From Rhizobium sp. SL86 (GTDB lineage: Bacteria; Pseudomonadota; Alphaproteobacteria; Rhizobiales; Rhizobiaceae): DNA of 64,000 nt. The stretch is from contig NZ_JAPPRJ010000009.1 in assembly GCF_026672545.1 (NCBI RefSeq), forward strand, positions 310,001 through 374,000, given 5' to 3'. A program made the position numbers and the translations under genes. Under the pieces are notes generated by a model. That model worked only from the letters and a program-made list of their open reading frames with translations. It made no database searches and was not told the origin of the DNA. Shown piece after piece: positions 50,814 to 59,322 of this stretch; within the stretch, counting starts at the first letter, position 1; every line of letters begins with the position of its first letter.

Positions 50814-51889
50814 CGGTTCCGCTAGACACAGTGTCCCTGGCCGATTACGAGCGGCATTTTCTGAACCGCGCAGACGAGGGTGTGATCGGTTACATCGCCG
50901 GGGCCGCCGCCGACGGCCTGACGCAGGCGGCCAACCGCAAGGCCTTTGATGCCTTGCGCCTGATGCCGAAAAGCCTCGTCGATCTGCGGCAGGCCTCCGC
51001 CGCCTGCACCCTGCTGGGCGAGAGCTTGCCCTTTCCGATCCTCATCGCACCGACCGCCTATCATCGCCTTGTCCATCCGGCCGGCGAACGGGCAACCGCC
51101 GAAGCCGCCCGTCTTACCCGCACGCCCTATGTCGTCAGCCAGCAGGCGTCTCTTCGCCTGGAGGAGGTGGCTGAGGCCGCAGGCGACGCCATTCTCTGGT
51201 TCCAGCTTTATCTGCGCCCTCTGCGGGAGGAGACGCTGACCTTGGTGCGCCGAGCCGAAGACAGCGGGTACCGCGCCCTCGTGGTCACGGTGGATGCGCC
51301 GGTCACCGGTATCCGCAACCACGAGCAGCGCGCGGGTTTTGTGCTTCCGCCGGATATTTCCGCGGTCAACATGGCCGGTATGGTGGCGACCGATCCCGTG
51401 GGCGGGGCGGGAAGCCCAGTGTTTCGCGGCATGTTGCAGCATGCGGCGCGCTGGGAGGACATACGCTGGCTGAGGTCGCAGACGCGCCTGCCGATCCTGC
51501 TCAAGGGTATCCTCAATCCGGACGACGCGGGCAGGGCCGTTGATCTGGGTGTCGACGGCATCATCGTCTCGAATCACGGTGGCCGCACGCTGGACACCCT
51601 GCCAGCGACCATCGAAGCCCTGCCGGCTGTCGTTTCGGCCGCGAGGGGACGGGTGCCGGTATTCCTCGACGGCGGCATCCGGCGCGGAACGGATGTCCTG
51701 AAGGCCATCGCATCAGGGGCAGCGGCTGTTCTCGTCGGGCAGCCGGTGCTGCATGCCCTGGCGGTTGGTGGCATGGTCGGGGTTGCGCATATGCTCACCA
51801 TCCTGCAGACCGAGCTGGAGGTCGCCATGGCGCTGGCCGGGCGGCCGACACTGTCCGATGTCGATGCCTCCGTCCTCTTCCGGCCCTGA
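50810..51889 (+). CDS. FMN-dependent alpha-hydroxyacid (L-lactate) dehydrogenase
   Basis: 359 residues of the LldD/glycolate oxidase family. FMN- and substrate-site blocks: YIAGAAADGLTQAANRKAF near residue 27, PILIAPTAYHRLVHPAGE near residue 75, and IIVSNHGGRTLD near 252, which has the catalytic His and Arg. It oxidises an L-2-hydroxyacid to the keto acid; lactate is the usual guess. Being the last gene of the receptor-PiuC-Sel1 unit, it is predicted to be expressed under iron limitation. A 7-bp hairpin (51888-51903) overlaps its stop. Confidence 0.9.
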   Translation: MTVPLDTVSLADYERHFLNRADEGVIGYIAGAAADGLTQAANRKAFDALRLMPKSLVDLRQASAACTLLGESLPFPILIAPTAYHRLVHPAGERATAEAARLTRTPYVVSQQASLRLEEVAEAAGDAILWFQLYLRPLREETLTLVRRAEDSGYRALVVTVDAPVTGIRNHEQRAGFVLPPDISAVNMAGMVATDPVGGAGSPVFRGMLQHAARWEDIRWLRSQTRLPILLKGILNPDDAGRAVDLGVDGIIVSNHGGRTLDTLPATIEALPAVVSAARGRVPVFLDGGIRRGTDVLKAIASGAAAVLVGQPVLHALAVGGMVGVAHMLTILQTELEVAMALAGRPTLSDVDASVLFRP

Positions 51890-52016
51890 GACGAAATCGT
51901 CTCGATCCAACGCATTTTCCACATGCCGAGGCGCTTTCGTTAAAGAAACTGCTCTCTAATCGGTCCATAACAGGTCAGAGCCTCCAATCCGGGACACGAT
52001 TGCAAGGAGTTTGCCC

Positions 52017-52445
52017 ATGGTCGAAATCAAGATGAAAACGCGCGCCACCGGCGCGACGGCAACGATGGCCGCACGCGGGCAGGCGAGCCTGCGCACGGAG
52101 ACGGGCGGCACGCTCGACGTGGTGACATCCGTGTCGGACCCTGGGTTCAATCCGCTGGATCTGCTCTATTCGTCGCTCGCGGCCTGCCTCGTGCTCAGCG
52201 TCAAGGGTGCCGTCTCGCGGCTGCAGCTCATGGAACGTTTCGAGGGCGTCTCGGCGCATGTGACCGGCGAAAAGGCGCATGACGGCCCCTCGCGGGTCGA
52301 GACGATGCACTGCGTGATCCGGATCGGCGGCGATTACAGCGACGAGGAACGGCAGGATATCGTCCGGCTTGCCAAGGAGCTCTGCACCGTGAGCAATACC
52401 CTGACCTACCTGCCGTCCGTCCAACTCGTCGCGGAAAAACTTTAA
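52017..52445 (+). CDS. OsmC-family peroxiredoxin-like protein
   Basis: 142-residue OsmC/Ohr-fold protein with the two redox cysteines C57 (SLAACLVLSV) and C123 (KELCTVSNTL). These reduce organic or inorganic hydroperoxides using dithiols. AAGGAG lies seven bases ahead of the ATG at 52017; an upstream TTG at 52011 is less likely. Stands alone and faces the BON-domain gene. Confidence 0.9.
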   Translation: MVEIKMKTRATGATATMAARGQASLRTETGGTLDVVTSVSDPGFNPLDLLYSSLAACLVLSVKGAVSRLQLMERFEGVSAHVTGEKAHDGPSRVETMHCVIRIGGDYSDEERQDIVRLAKELCTVSNTLTYLPSVQLVAEKL

Positions 52446-52448
52446 GGC

Positions 52449-52946
52449 TCAGTCGTCGTCGGGAATGAGGCTGTCGATGCCGAGCAGCGTCAGTTCGTTC
52501 TGGACGCGGCCCACACCCGGCACGCGCTTGACGGTTGCGATGATCTTGCGGGCCGTCTGCTGATCATCGACTTCGCCTTCGATCGTCACCGTGGTGCCGT
52601 CGGCCCGGATGTCGATCGTCTCCATCGGCACCAGGTCGAGTTCATCGATCGCGTTGCTGATCCGCTCTTCCAGATCGTCGCTTTCTTCGAGCCCGGCCGT
52701 GGCCGGTGTGCGGCGATCGGAGATGGGTTCCTCCAGCCCATCGGCATCGGCGCTGTCCACGCTGTAGCCTTTGTTGCGCTCGCGGTCGAAATTGGCGCTC
52801 GGATCGCCATAGGCGGCATTGTCGACAGGACCCGCTCCGGCACCCGCCTGGTCCGCATAGGGCCAGCCGTCATCGATGTTGCGGGTGTCGTAGTCGCGGT
52901 AGTCTTCTTCGCGGGAAATTTGATGGACGGGCTTCTTCGTGGCCAT
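52449..52946 (-). CDS. BON-domain protein
   Basis: 165 residues; a hydrophilic N-terminus rich in Asp, Tyr and Gly (res 1-90, probably disordered) and a C-terminal BON domain ~95-160 (ISNAIDELDLVPMETIDIRADGTTVTIEGEVDD). BON domains bind membranes or small molecules, often in stress responses. No signal peptide. AGGAGACCGTC precedes the start. Confidence 0.85.
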   Translation of the reverse strand: MATKKPVHQISREEDYRDYDTRNIDDGWPYADQAGAGAGPVDNAAYGDPSANFDRERNKGYSVDSADADGLEEPISDRRTPATAGLEESDDLEERISNAIDELDLVPMETIDIRADGTTVTIEGEVDDQQTARKIIATVKRVPGVGRVQNELTLLGIDSLIPDDD

Positions 52947-53009
52947 GACGGTCTCCTGACTGTGGTCGGCGAGATAACGCGCCAGTCGGCCAGAAGTTCG
53001 AGGTTGCCC

Positions 53010-53504
53010 TCAACGCGTGTGCTTCTCCCATTTCTTGATGAGCCGGTCCCGTTTCAGCCGCGACAGACGTTTGAGCCAGAAGAGGCCGTCCAGCTGGTCG
53101 ATCTCGTGCTGGATGCAGGTGGCTAGGAAGCCTTCGGCCTCGCCTTCGTGCGCTGTTCCGCTCAGATCCTGAAACCCGAAGCGGATGCGGGCCGGCCGCT
53201 CCACCTCCTCGGTGAAGCCGGGCATCGAGACGCTGCCCTCCGTAAACCGCTGCAGCTCGGTGGAGGCAGAAATGATGTGCGGATTGATGTGGATGAGAAG
53301 CGGCTCGTCCGGCGCCAGCTGGATGACCGATACCCGGACCAGTTCACCCACATGCGCGGCGGTGATCCCGACGCCGGGTGCTGCACGCATCGTCTGAAGA
53401 AGATCGTCGCACAGGTCCTGTAATGTGTTATCGAACATCACCACCGGCTGGCAGGGTTCGAGGAGGCGGGGGTCGGGATAACGCAGGATCGGTCGGATCG
53501 TCAC
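53010..53504 (-). CDS. Peptide-deformylase-like protein with degenerate active site
   Basis: 164 residues with the deformylase fold and family start MTIRPILRYPDPRLLEPC. Peptide deformylase needs a Cys of EGCLS and two His of HExxH as metal ligands. Here motif 1 is GVGITAAHVG (usual GxGxAAPQ), motif 2 is EGSVS (metal Cys replaced by S91) and motif 3 is HEIDQ (second His replaced by Q137, with H133 and E134 kept). Two of three metal ligands and the oxyanion Gln are gone, so classical activity is unlikely. A GTG start at 53504 is preferred; upstream TTG or GTG starts to 53516 are possible. Confidence 0.82.
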   Translation of the reverse strand: MTIRPILRYPDPRLLEPCQPVVMFDNTLQDLCDDLLQTMRAAPGVGITAAHVGELVRVSVIQLAPDEPLLIHINPHIISASTELQRFTEGSVSMPGFTEEVERPARIRFGFQDLSGTAHEGEAEGFLATCIQHEIDQLDGLFWLKRLSRLKRDRLIKKWEKHTR

Positions 53505-53707
53505 GGGCACTCGCAAGGGTTCGACAAGAAGGCGGTGCCGGCCTGTTCAGCATGGCTAGACCGGCGCTTCAACTTGTTCTAGCAGGGTTTCGGCGGGCGT
53601 GCAGGCCTCTTGCATCGTTCCAGCTATCTAATTGTTGACAATCGGTTTTTGCCCGTCATCCTGCAGGCGCGAGGATACGGGCGGCAGGTGATGCGAGGAG
53701 CGGCGGC

Positions 53708-55123
53708 ATGACGAATATCGACGAAGACCGCGTTCGCCCGCATCACGATGACGTGCATGACGACATTTACGGCGAAGACGGCTCCGTGCGCGGCGATTTC
53801 CTGGCGCTCGTCGGTGCGGCCATTGCCGACCGCGATCTGCTGTTCCTGCGGCAGGAAGTGGCGAGCCTGCACGAATCCGAGCTGGGCGACCTCCTGGAAT
53901 CCATGCAGCCGGATCAGCGCCTGGCGCTCGTCAAGCTGCTCGGCAATGACTTCGACCTGACGGCGCTCACCGAGGTGGACGAGGCGATCCGTCTCGAGAT
54001 CGTCGAGCAGATGCCCAATGCGCAGATCGCTGCCGCCCTTGGCGAACTCGATTCGGACGACGCCGTCTACATTCTCGAAGACCTCGACAAGGAAGACCGG
54101 GAAGAGATCCTCGCGCAGCTTCCTTTCACCGAGCGTGTCCGTCTGCGTCGCGCCCTCGATTATCCGGAAAGCTCGGCCGGTCGTCGTATGCAGACGGAAT
54201 TTGTCGCCGTGCCGCCGTTCTGGACGGTGGGGCAGACGATCGACTACATGCGCGAGGACGACGATCTGCCCGACAGTTTTACGCAGATCTTTGTCATCGA
54301 TCCGACCTTCAAGCTGATGGGCGTCGTCGATCTCGACCGTATCCTGCGCACCAAACGCCAGGTGAAGATCGAGGCGGTGATGCGGGAGACGAATTATCCG
54401 ATCCCTGCCGACATGGACCAGGAAGAGGCGGCCCAGCTGTTCGAACAGTACGACCTTCTTTCCGCGGCCGTCGTGGACGACAATGGCCGCTTGGTCGGTG
54501 TGCTGACCATCGATGACGTCGTCGACGTGATCCAGGAAGAGGCCGAGGAAGACATCATGCGCCTCGGCGGCGTGGGTGACGAAGAACTCTCCGACTCGGC
54601 GCTCGATACCTCGCGCTCGCGCGTGCCGTGGCTGCTGGTCAATCTCGTCACCGCCATGCTGGCAGCATCCGTTATCTCGTTGTTTGAGGCGACCATTCAG
54701 CAGATCGTGGCGCTCGCCGTGCTGATGCCGATCGTCGCCGGCATGGGCGGCAATGCCGGTTCCCAGACGATGACGGTAACGGTGCGCGCGCTTGCGACCC
54801 GCAATCTCGACATTCACAATGCCTGGCGCGTCGTGCGCCGCGAGGCAGGGGTCGGGTTGCTGAACGGTGCGATCTTCGGCGTGCTGATCGGCCTGTCCGC
54901 CGGCCTGTGGTTTCAGGACCCCAACATCGGCGGCATCATCGCAACCGCCATGTTGATCAACATGATGGCCGCAGCACTGGCCGGCATCATGATTCCCTTG
55001 CTGCTCGACCGGATCGGGGCGGACCCCGCCGTCGCCTCCGCCGTCTTCGTCACGACGGTCACCGATATTACCGGCTTCTTCTCGTTTCTCGGGCTCGCGA
55101 CCTGGTGGTTTGCCATCAGTTGA
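53708..55123 (+). CDS. mgtE: Magnesium transporter MgtE
   Basis: Inner membrane Mg2+ channel of 471 residues. An acidic N-terminal domain (~30-150) and two CBS domains (~155-280; SFTQIFVIDPTFKLMGVVDLD, DLLSAAVVDDNGRLVGVLTIDD) sense cytosolic Mg2+ and close the pore; five membrane helices follow from ~300 with GMGGNAGSQTMTVTVRALA, the pore signature. GAGGAG precedes the ATG by eight bases. A TTGACA element at 53635 is a likely -35; a leader hairpin (53651-53683, imperfect GCCCG/CGGGC and ATCCT/AGGAT) overlaps the downstream promoter, no known Mg riboswitch recognised. Confidence 0.94.
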   Translation: MTNIDEDRVRPHHDDVHDDIYGEDGSVRGDFLALVGAAIADRDLLFLRQEVASLHESELGDLLESMQPDQRLALVKLLGNDFDLTALTEVDEAIRLEIVEQMPNAQIAAALGELDSDDAVYILEDLDKEDREEILAQLPFTERVRLRRALDYPESSAGRRMQTEFVAVPPFWTVGQTIDYMREDDDLPDSFTQIFVIDPTFKLMGVVDLDRILRTKRQVKIEAVMRETNYPIPADMDQEEAAQLFEQYDLLSAAVVDDNGRLVGVLTIDDVVDVIQEEAEEDIMRLGGVGDEELSDSALDTSRSRVPWLLVNLVTAMLAASVISLFEATIQQIVALAVLMPIVAGMGGNAGSQTMTVTVRALATRNLDIHNAWRVVRREAGVGLLNGAIFGVLIGLSAGLWFQDPNIGGIIATAMLINMMAAALAGIMIPLLLDRIGADPAVASAVFVTTVTDITGFFSFLGLATWWFAIS

Positions 55124-55156
55124 ACCGGCCACCTTGCCGGCAAACGGCCTTCGAAA

Positions 55157-55182
55157 AATTGACTTATACGTAAAAGTCAATT
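55157..55182 (+). promoter_or_regulatory. MerR-type operator palindrome
   Basis: AATTGACTT and AAGTCAATT, nine perfect pairs, around ATACGTAA. It begins with the -35-like TTGACT and lies 28 bases before the regulator's start codon, the usual place for autoregulation by MerR proteins. The ACGTAA centre resembles LiuR-type operators. Confidence 0.65.
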
Positions 55183-55209
55183 AGCCTTCCCGTCACAGAG
55201 GAAGCTGGC

Positions 55210-55596
55210 GTGCAAAAATACTATACCATCACTGAGCTGACACGAGAATTCGGCGTTTCGACCCGGACCCTGCGTTTTTATGAAGACGAAGGTCTGATCC
55301 ACCCGGAGCGCCGGGGCAGGACACGCCTGTTTCGCGCCGCCGATCGCCGATTGATCCAGGAAATCCTGCGCGGTCGCCGTATCGGTTTCACGATTGCTGA
55401 AATCCGCGAAATCATCCAGGTCTACAAGGAGCCGCCCGGCGAACTTGGCCAGCTCAAGATGCTGATGAAGCACGTCGATCAGAAGCGCGACGAATTGCGT
55501 CAGAAACGCAAGGATATCGAGGAAACGCTCGCCGAACTCGATCAGGTCGAAGAGGCCTGTCTCACCCGGCTGGCGGAAATCGGCGTCGGGACCTGA
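55210..55596 (+). CDS. MerR-family regulator (LiuR-like)
   Basis: 128 residues; an N-terminal winged helix YTITELTREFGVSTRTLRFYEDEGL then a coiled coil (KHVDQKRDELRQKRKDIEETLAELD) for dimerisation. The sequence is of the MerR group that controls branched-chain acyl-CoA catabolism (LiuR) in alphaproteobacteria; no liu genes are in the window, so targets are elsewhere or it is a paralogue. No metal-binding Cys cluster is seen; single C-terminal Cys only. GTG start with GAGGAAG upstream. Confidence 0.88.
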   Translation: MQKYYTITELTREFGVSTRTLRFYEDEGLIHPERRGRTRLFRAADRRLIQEILRGRRIGFTIAEIREIIQVYKEPPGELGQLKMLMKHVDQKRDELRQKRKDIEETLAELDQVEEACLTRLAEIGVGT

Positions 55597-55614
55597 CGAC
55601 CCCGAGCACCAGAA

Positions 55615-56610
55615 CTAGTTTTCCATGCTGATTGCCGTGCATTGCCCGGCAATATCCAGCACCCGCTGATCCTTCGACGGATTGATTTCACCCTTTTGCA
55701 TTGGCTGGAACAGCGACTGGGCCACCAGCCGATCCGCCGTACAGGCGCAGAAACGCTGGCAAAGCCCGGCGTCATTGCCGCCGGCCGTGCAGGTTGCCTG
55801 GCAGCTTCTGTTGTAGCCGGCAATCGGGTCCGGTGCGGGCGGGGGCGCAACGAGCGTCGCCAGATAAACGATCCCGATCAGCACCGGCTGGTGAACCAGG
55901 TAGAAGGCGAGACTGTGTTGTCCTGCCCGGGTCAGGATGTTTTCCTTCCGCTGCCATGTCTGCAGGCGTGCGAAGCCGCCATGGCGGCGAAGCAGGCCCG
56001 CCACGGCCACACCGGCCAGCACGGCGGAAAGCCAGGGAAACAGCGGCACGAAATCATTGGATCGTGGTGGCGTCTCCGCAAGCCCGATCCAGGCGATGAG
56101 GCGCGAATCGAAGAGGGCCGAACGCACCACGCCCGGCATCACCCAGCCGTCGATAATGAAGGCGACGAGAATGGCGATGGCCGTCCCCGCCGTTACCAGC
56201 GGCGGCAGCGGCAGGAAGAGAAGTGCGATCAGGCTTGATACGACAATCGCATGCAGGATGCCGAAGAAAATCCATTCCTGCGGCAGCGCCACATAGGTTC
56301 CGACGCTGATCACGGCAGCGGCAGCCGCGACCATGCCGAGCCGGCGCACGTACGGTTTCCAGCGGATCGCCGGCCGGTGGGCGAGCACGAGGCTGACACC
56401 GACGAGGAACAGGAAGCTCGAGGCGATCAGCCGCGCATAGATCTTCCAGCCGCCCTCGGTCGCTGTACCCGGTTCCAGGTAACCGAAGAATTCGAGATCC
56501 CAGGTGAAATGATAGGAGGCCATCGCAACAAGCGCGATGCCGCGCAGCGTATCGATCAGCGGGATGCGCGGCGTGCGGAACATGCCGGAAGACGTGTCGG
56601 GAGAGGACAA
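55615..56610 (-). CDS. DUF1624 membrane acyltransferase-like protein with Cys-rich tail
   Basis: 331 residues; seven or more hydrophobic helices from RIPLIDTLRGIALVAMASYHFTWD, the opening of DUF1624 (heparan-alpha-glucosaminide N-acetyltransferase-like) proteins. A C-terminal extension after the last helix (~residue 265 on) carries seven cysteines (CQATC...CQRFCAC...QC), likely outside the membrane and disulfide-bonded. TTG start at 56610 with AAGGAA upstream; ATG at 56583 is an alternative. Function unknown; follows the DUF599 gene by nine bases in the same operon. Confidence 0.82.
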   Translation of the reverse strand: MSSPDTSSGMFRTPRIPLIDTLRGIALVAMASYHFTWDLEFFGYLEPGTATEGGWKIYARLIASSFLFLVGVSLVLAHRPAIRWKPYVRRLGMVAAAAAVISVGTYVALPQEWIFFGILHAIVVSSLIALLFLPLPPLVTAGTAIAILVAFIIDGWVMPGVVRSALFDSRLIAWIGLAETPPRSNDFVPLFPWLSAVLAGVAVAGLLRRHGGFARLQTWQRKENILTRAGQHSLAFYLVHQPVLIGIVYLATLVAPPPAPDPIAGYNRSCQATCTAGGNDAGLCQRFCACTADRLVAQSLFQPMQKGEINPSKDQRVLDIAGQCTAISMEN

Positions 56611-56619
56611 CGGATTTCC

Positions 56620-57324
56620 TTACTTCTTGGCGCGGCTTTCGCTCTCGTCCATCAAGGCAAGCCGCGCTTCGGAGAAAAACTGCCTTCGTGTCAGAACGAT
56701 GATCACGAAGAGGGTCGACGCCATGAACATGTAGGGCCCGATAAACCAGCCGAGATAGCCGATGGACAAAAAAATCGTCCGCAGGCCGGCGTTGAAGTGA
56801 CGCGCGGCGATGATGTTCATCCGGATCACCCGCTCGGCATCGCGTTTGGCGGTCTCCGGGTCGGCCCGGTATTCCGCTGCCATCGGCAGGCCGCCGAACA
56901 GGATCGTGCAGTAGTTGAACAGCCGATAGGACCAGCCGAACTTGAAGAAGGAATAACCGAACAAGGCCGTCAACCCGACGACCTTGGCCTCGAAGGCGGC
57001 GCGGCCGCTGTAGCTGACGAAGGCGAGGTCCCGGAACACGGCATCCACCTGGTCCGTCGCACCAAGCAGCGCAAAACAGCCACCGATCGCAAAGATCGAG
57101 GTGGAGGCGAAAAAGGCGGTTCCGTTCTGCAGGCCCGCCATGATCTGCGTGTCGATCATCTTGAGGTCGCGGCCAAGCGAATTGTAGATCCAGAGGCGGC
57201 GTCGCTCCGCCATGGCCTGGTTGAGGCTTGGGCGTGGCAGGACCGGCTCGCCGCTCGTCAGCCAGGAGTAGCCGAACCACAGGAAAGCAAACAGGCCAAG
57301 CGCAAGATAATCGGCAATGGTCAT
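56620..57324 (-). CDS. DUF599 family membrane protein
   Basis: 234 residues with an N-terminal membrane segment and three more helices (about 85-240), plus a conserved LNQAMAERRRLWI near residue 33 and RYNIIAARHFNAGLR-like block near 168, the plan of DUF599. The role is not known. First gene of a two-gene unit with the DUF1624 protein. Confidence 0.82.
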   Translation of the reverse strand: MTIADYLALGLFAFLWFGYSWLTSGEPVLPRPSLNQAMAERRRLWIYNSLGRDLKMIDTQIMAGLQNGTAFFASTSIFAIGGCFALLGATDQVDAVFRDLAFVSYSGRAAFEAKVVGLTALFGYSFFKFGWSYRLFNYCTILFGGLPMAAEYRADPETAKRDAERVIRMNIIAARHFNAGLRTIFLSIGYLGWFIGPYMFMASTLFVIIVLTRRQFFSEARLALMDESESRAKK

Positions 57325-57594
57325 GGAAGGAGCGCCAGAATGAGGTCCAGGGACAAAGGAACGGGTTGGATCACGATCATCCTATGCGTCAGGTCGGCCG
57401 CGATCTCAAGCCGCGTCGTTTACCATCTGGGCGGGATTGAGGCGCTTGCACCCTTGCAATGCGTGAACAGCTGTGCACAAAGGCCGGCGCAGCTGTGAAT
57501 GTGTCGAATTTTGCAGTTGCGAAATGTGAACGTGATTAATATACGGTTAAGGGCTTGCGCGGCACAATACGCCGCGGCCGCAACTGGAGCAATT

Positions 57595-57696
57595 ATGGAA
57601 GACACTGTACAGAAGTCCTGCTGGGGCGTAACCGTGAAGGCACTGTGTGGCTTTGCCGGTGTACTGGCATTGGCCTATCTTTTCGGTACCATCTGA
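57595..57696 (+). CDS. Candidate 33-residue membrane peptide
   Basis: Begins MEDTVQKSCWGV and contains a single hydrophobic helix (ALCGFAGVLALAYLFGTI) to its end. The start has TGGAG seven bases upstream, and a GATTAATATACGG promoter-like element lies ~60 bases before. Small single-span peptides of this kind often regulate membrane proteins, but no function can be given. Confidence is limited by its length. Confidence 0.4.
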   Translation: MEDTVQKSCWGVTVKALCGFAGVLALAYLFGTI

Positions 57697-57861
57697 TCAT
57701 CCGTCATACGCATTCCTGCCGTTTCCCAATTCGCCCATGACCGATGCTGACCTGGAAAGGGTCCGTGTCGTTTCCGCTCCCAGCCCATGTCGGTCGAGCG
57801 GCTGGACAGTCGAGGGAGGCGAGGTAGTCTAGACCCGTCTGCCACCCAGGAATCGTGCCTC

Positions 57862-59265
57862 ATGTTTCTTTCCGTCTTTGACGTCTTCAAGATCGGCGTC
57901 GGTCCATCGAGTTCCCACACCATGGGGCCGATGTCGGCCGCGAACCGTTTTCTCGATCTCGTCCTCTCGGATGAATGGCCAAGGCCGGCAGGTGCCCGAG
58001 TGGAGGCGTTGCAGGTCAGCCTGCATGGCTCGCTGGCGTTTACCGGCATCGGTCACGGAACGGGCAGGGCGGTCATCCTCGGCCTGACGGGTGAGCGACC
58101 GGACAGCGTCGATCCCGATCGTATGGACGCCATCATCGAGGCGGTCGAGCAAAGCGGCCGCGTCATGCCACCGGGCCATCCGCTGACGGGCTATCGTTTC
58201 CAGCCGGCGACCGACCTCATCTTCGACAAGAAACAGGCCCTGCCGGGGCATGCGAACGGCATGAGCTTTTCCGGTCTCGACAAGGACGGACGCCTGCTGT
58301 TGAAGCGGATCTATTATTCGATCGGCGGCGGTTTTGTGGTGACCGACACCGAGCTGGAGGCGATGCGCCGCAGCACCCAGGCCGGCAGCGACCGTGTCCC
58401 CTATCCGTTTGCCACGGCCCGTCAGATGCTGGACATGGCACGAGCCTCCGGCCTCGGCATTGCCGACATGAAGCGGGCAAATGAACTGACCCGCATGAGC
58501 GAGCCGGAGTTGAACGACGGCCTCGACCGCATCTGGGACGCGATGAACAGCTGCATTGACCGCGGGCTGAAGGTCGAGGGCATTATGCCGGGCGGTCTGA
58601 AGGTGCGCCGGCGGGCAAAGTCGATCCACGACAAACTCAAGGCGGACGTGAGGAGTAACCGGCTCAATCCGCTGCTCGCCAATGACTGGCTGTCCGTCTA
58701 TGCCATGGCAGTGAACGAGGAGAATGCCGGTGGCGGACGGGTGGTGACGGCACCGACCAATGGTGCCGCCGGCGTCATTCCCGCGACCATCCGTTATTTT
58801 CTCCACTTCCATGACGATGCGAGCCAGGAGGATATCCGCACCTTCCTGCTGACGGCGGCAGCCGTCGGCGGCATCATCAAGCACAATGCCTCGATCTCCG
58901 GTGCAGAAGTCGGCTGTCAGGGCGAGGTGGGATCAGCGGCGGCGATGGCTGCCGCAGGCCTTGCCGCCGTGATGGATGGTTCGCCCGAGCAGATCGAGAA
59001 CGCCGCCGAGATCGCGCTTGAACATCATCTTGGCATGACCTGCGATCCGGTCGCCGGCCTCGTGCAGGTGCCGTGCATTGAACGCAACGCACTGGGGGCG
59101 GTGAAGGCCGTCACGGCCGCCTCGCTTGCGTTGAAGGGCGACGGCGCTCATTTCGTGCCGCTCGACGCGGCTATCGAGACGATGCGGCAGACCGGAAACG
59201 ACATGAGCGAGAAATACAAGGAAACCTCCACCGGTGGCCTTGCGGTCAATGTCGTGGAATGTTGA
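57862..59265 (+). CDS. sdaA: L-serine ammonia-lyase (iron-sulfur)
   Basis: Deaminates L-serine to pyruvate and ammonia with a 4Fe-4S cluster. 467 residues, single-chain form. The family opening GVGPSSSHTMGPM is near residue 13. Cluster cysteines C352 (VGCQGEV), C394 (MTCDPVAG) and C405 (VPCIERN) have the 42- and 11-residue spacing of E. coli SdaA. Start at 57862 chosen to give FLSVFDVFKIG; the upstream frame to 57787 has no likeness. It ends 57 bases before the DUF1489 gene. Confidence 0.95.
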   Translation: MFLSVFDVFKIGVGPSSSHTMGPMSAANRFLDLVLSDEWPRPAGARVEALQVSLHGSLAFTGIGHGTGRAVILGLTGERPDSVDPDRMDAIIEAVEQSGRVMPPGHPLTGYRFQPATDLIFDKKQALPGHANGMSFSGLDKDGRLLLKRIYYSIGGGFVVTDTELEAMRRSTQAGSDRVPYPFATARQMLDMARASGLGIADMKRANELTRMSEPELNDGLDRIWDAMNSCIDRGLKVEGIMPGGLKVRRRAKSIHDKLKADVRSNRLNPLLANDWLSVYAMAVNEENAGGGRVVTAPTNGAAGVIPATIRYFLHFHDDASQEDIRTFLLTAAAVGGIIKHNASISGAEVGCQGEVGSAAAMAAAGLAAVMDGSPEQIENAAEIALEHHLGMTCDPVAGLVQVPCIERNALGAVKAVTAASLALKGDGAHFVPLDAAIETMRQTGNDMSEKYKETSTGGLAVNVVEC

Positions 59266-59322
59266 TGGGCCAGGCGCTGCTTGGCCCTTGACCAGAGGCG
59301 CGGATCGGTTTTCAACCGCGCC

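Noticed and set aside
53517..53707. Magnesium riboswitch (M-box) before mgtE
   Set aside because: Only an imperfect hairpin; conserved M-box segments not seen and the leader is too short.
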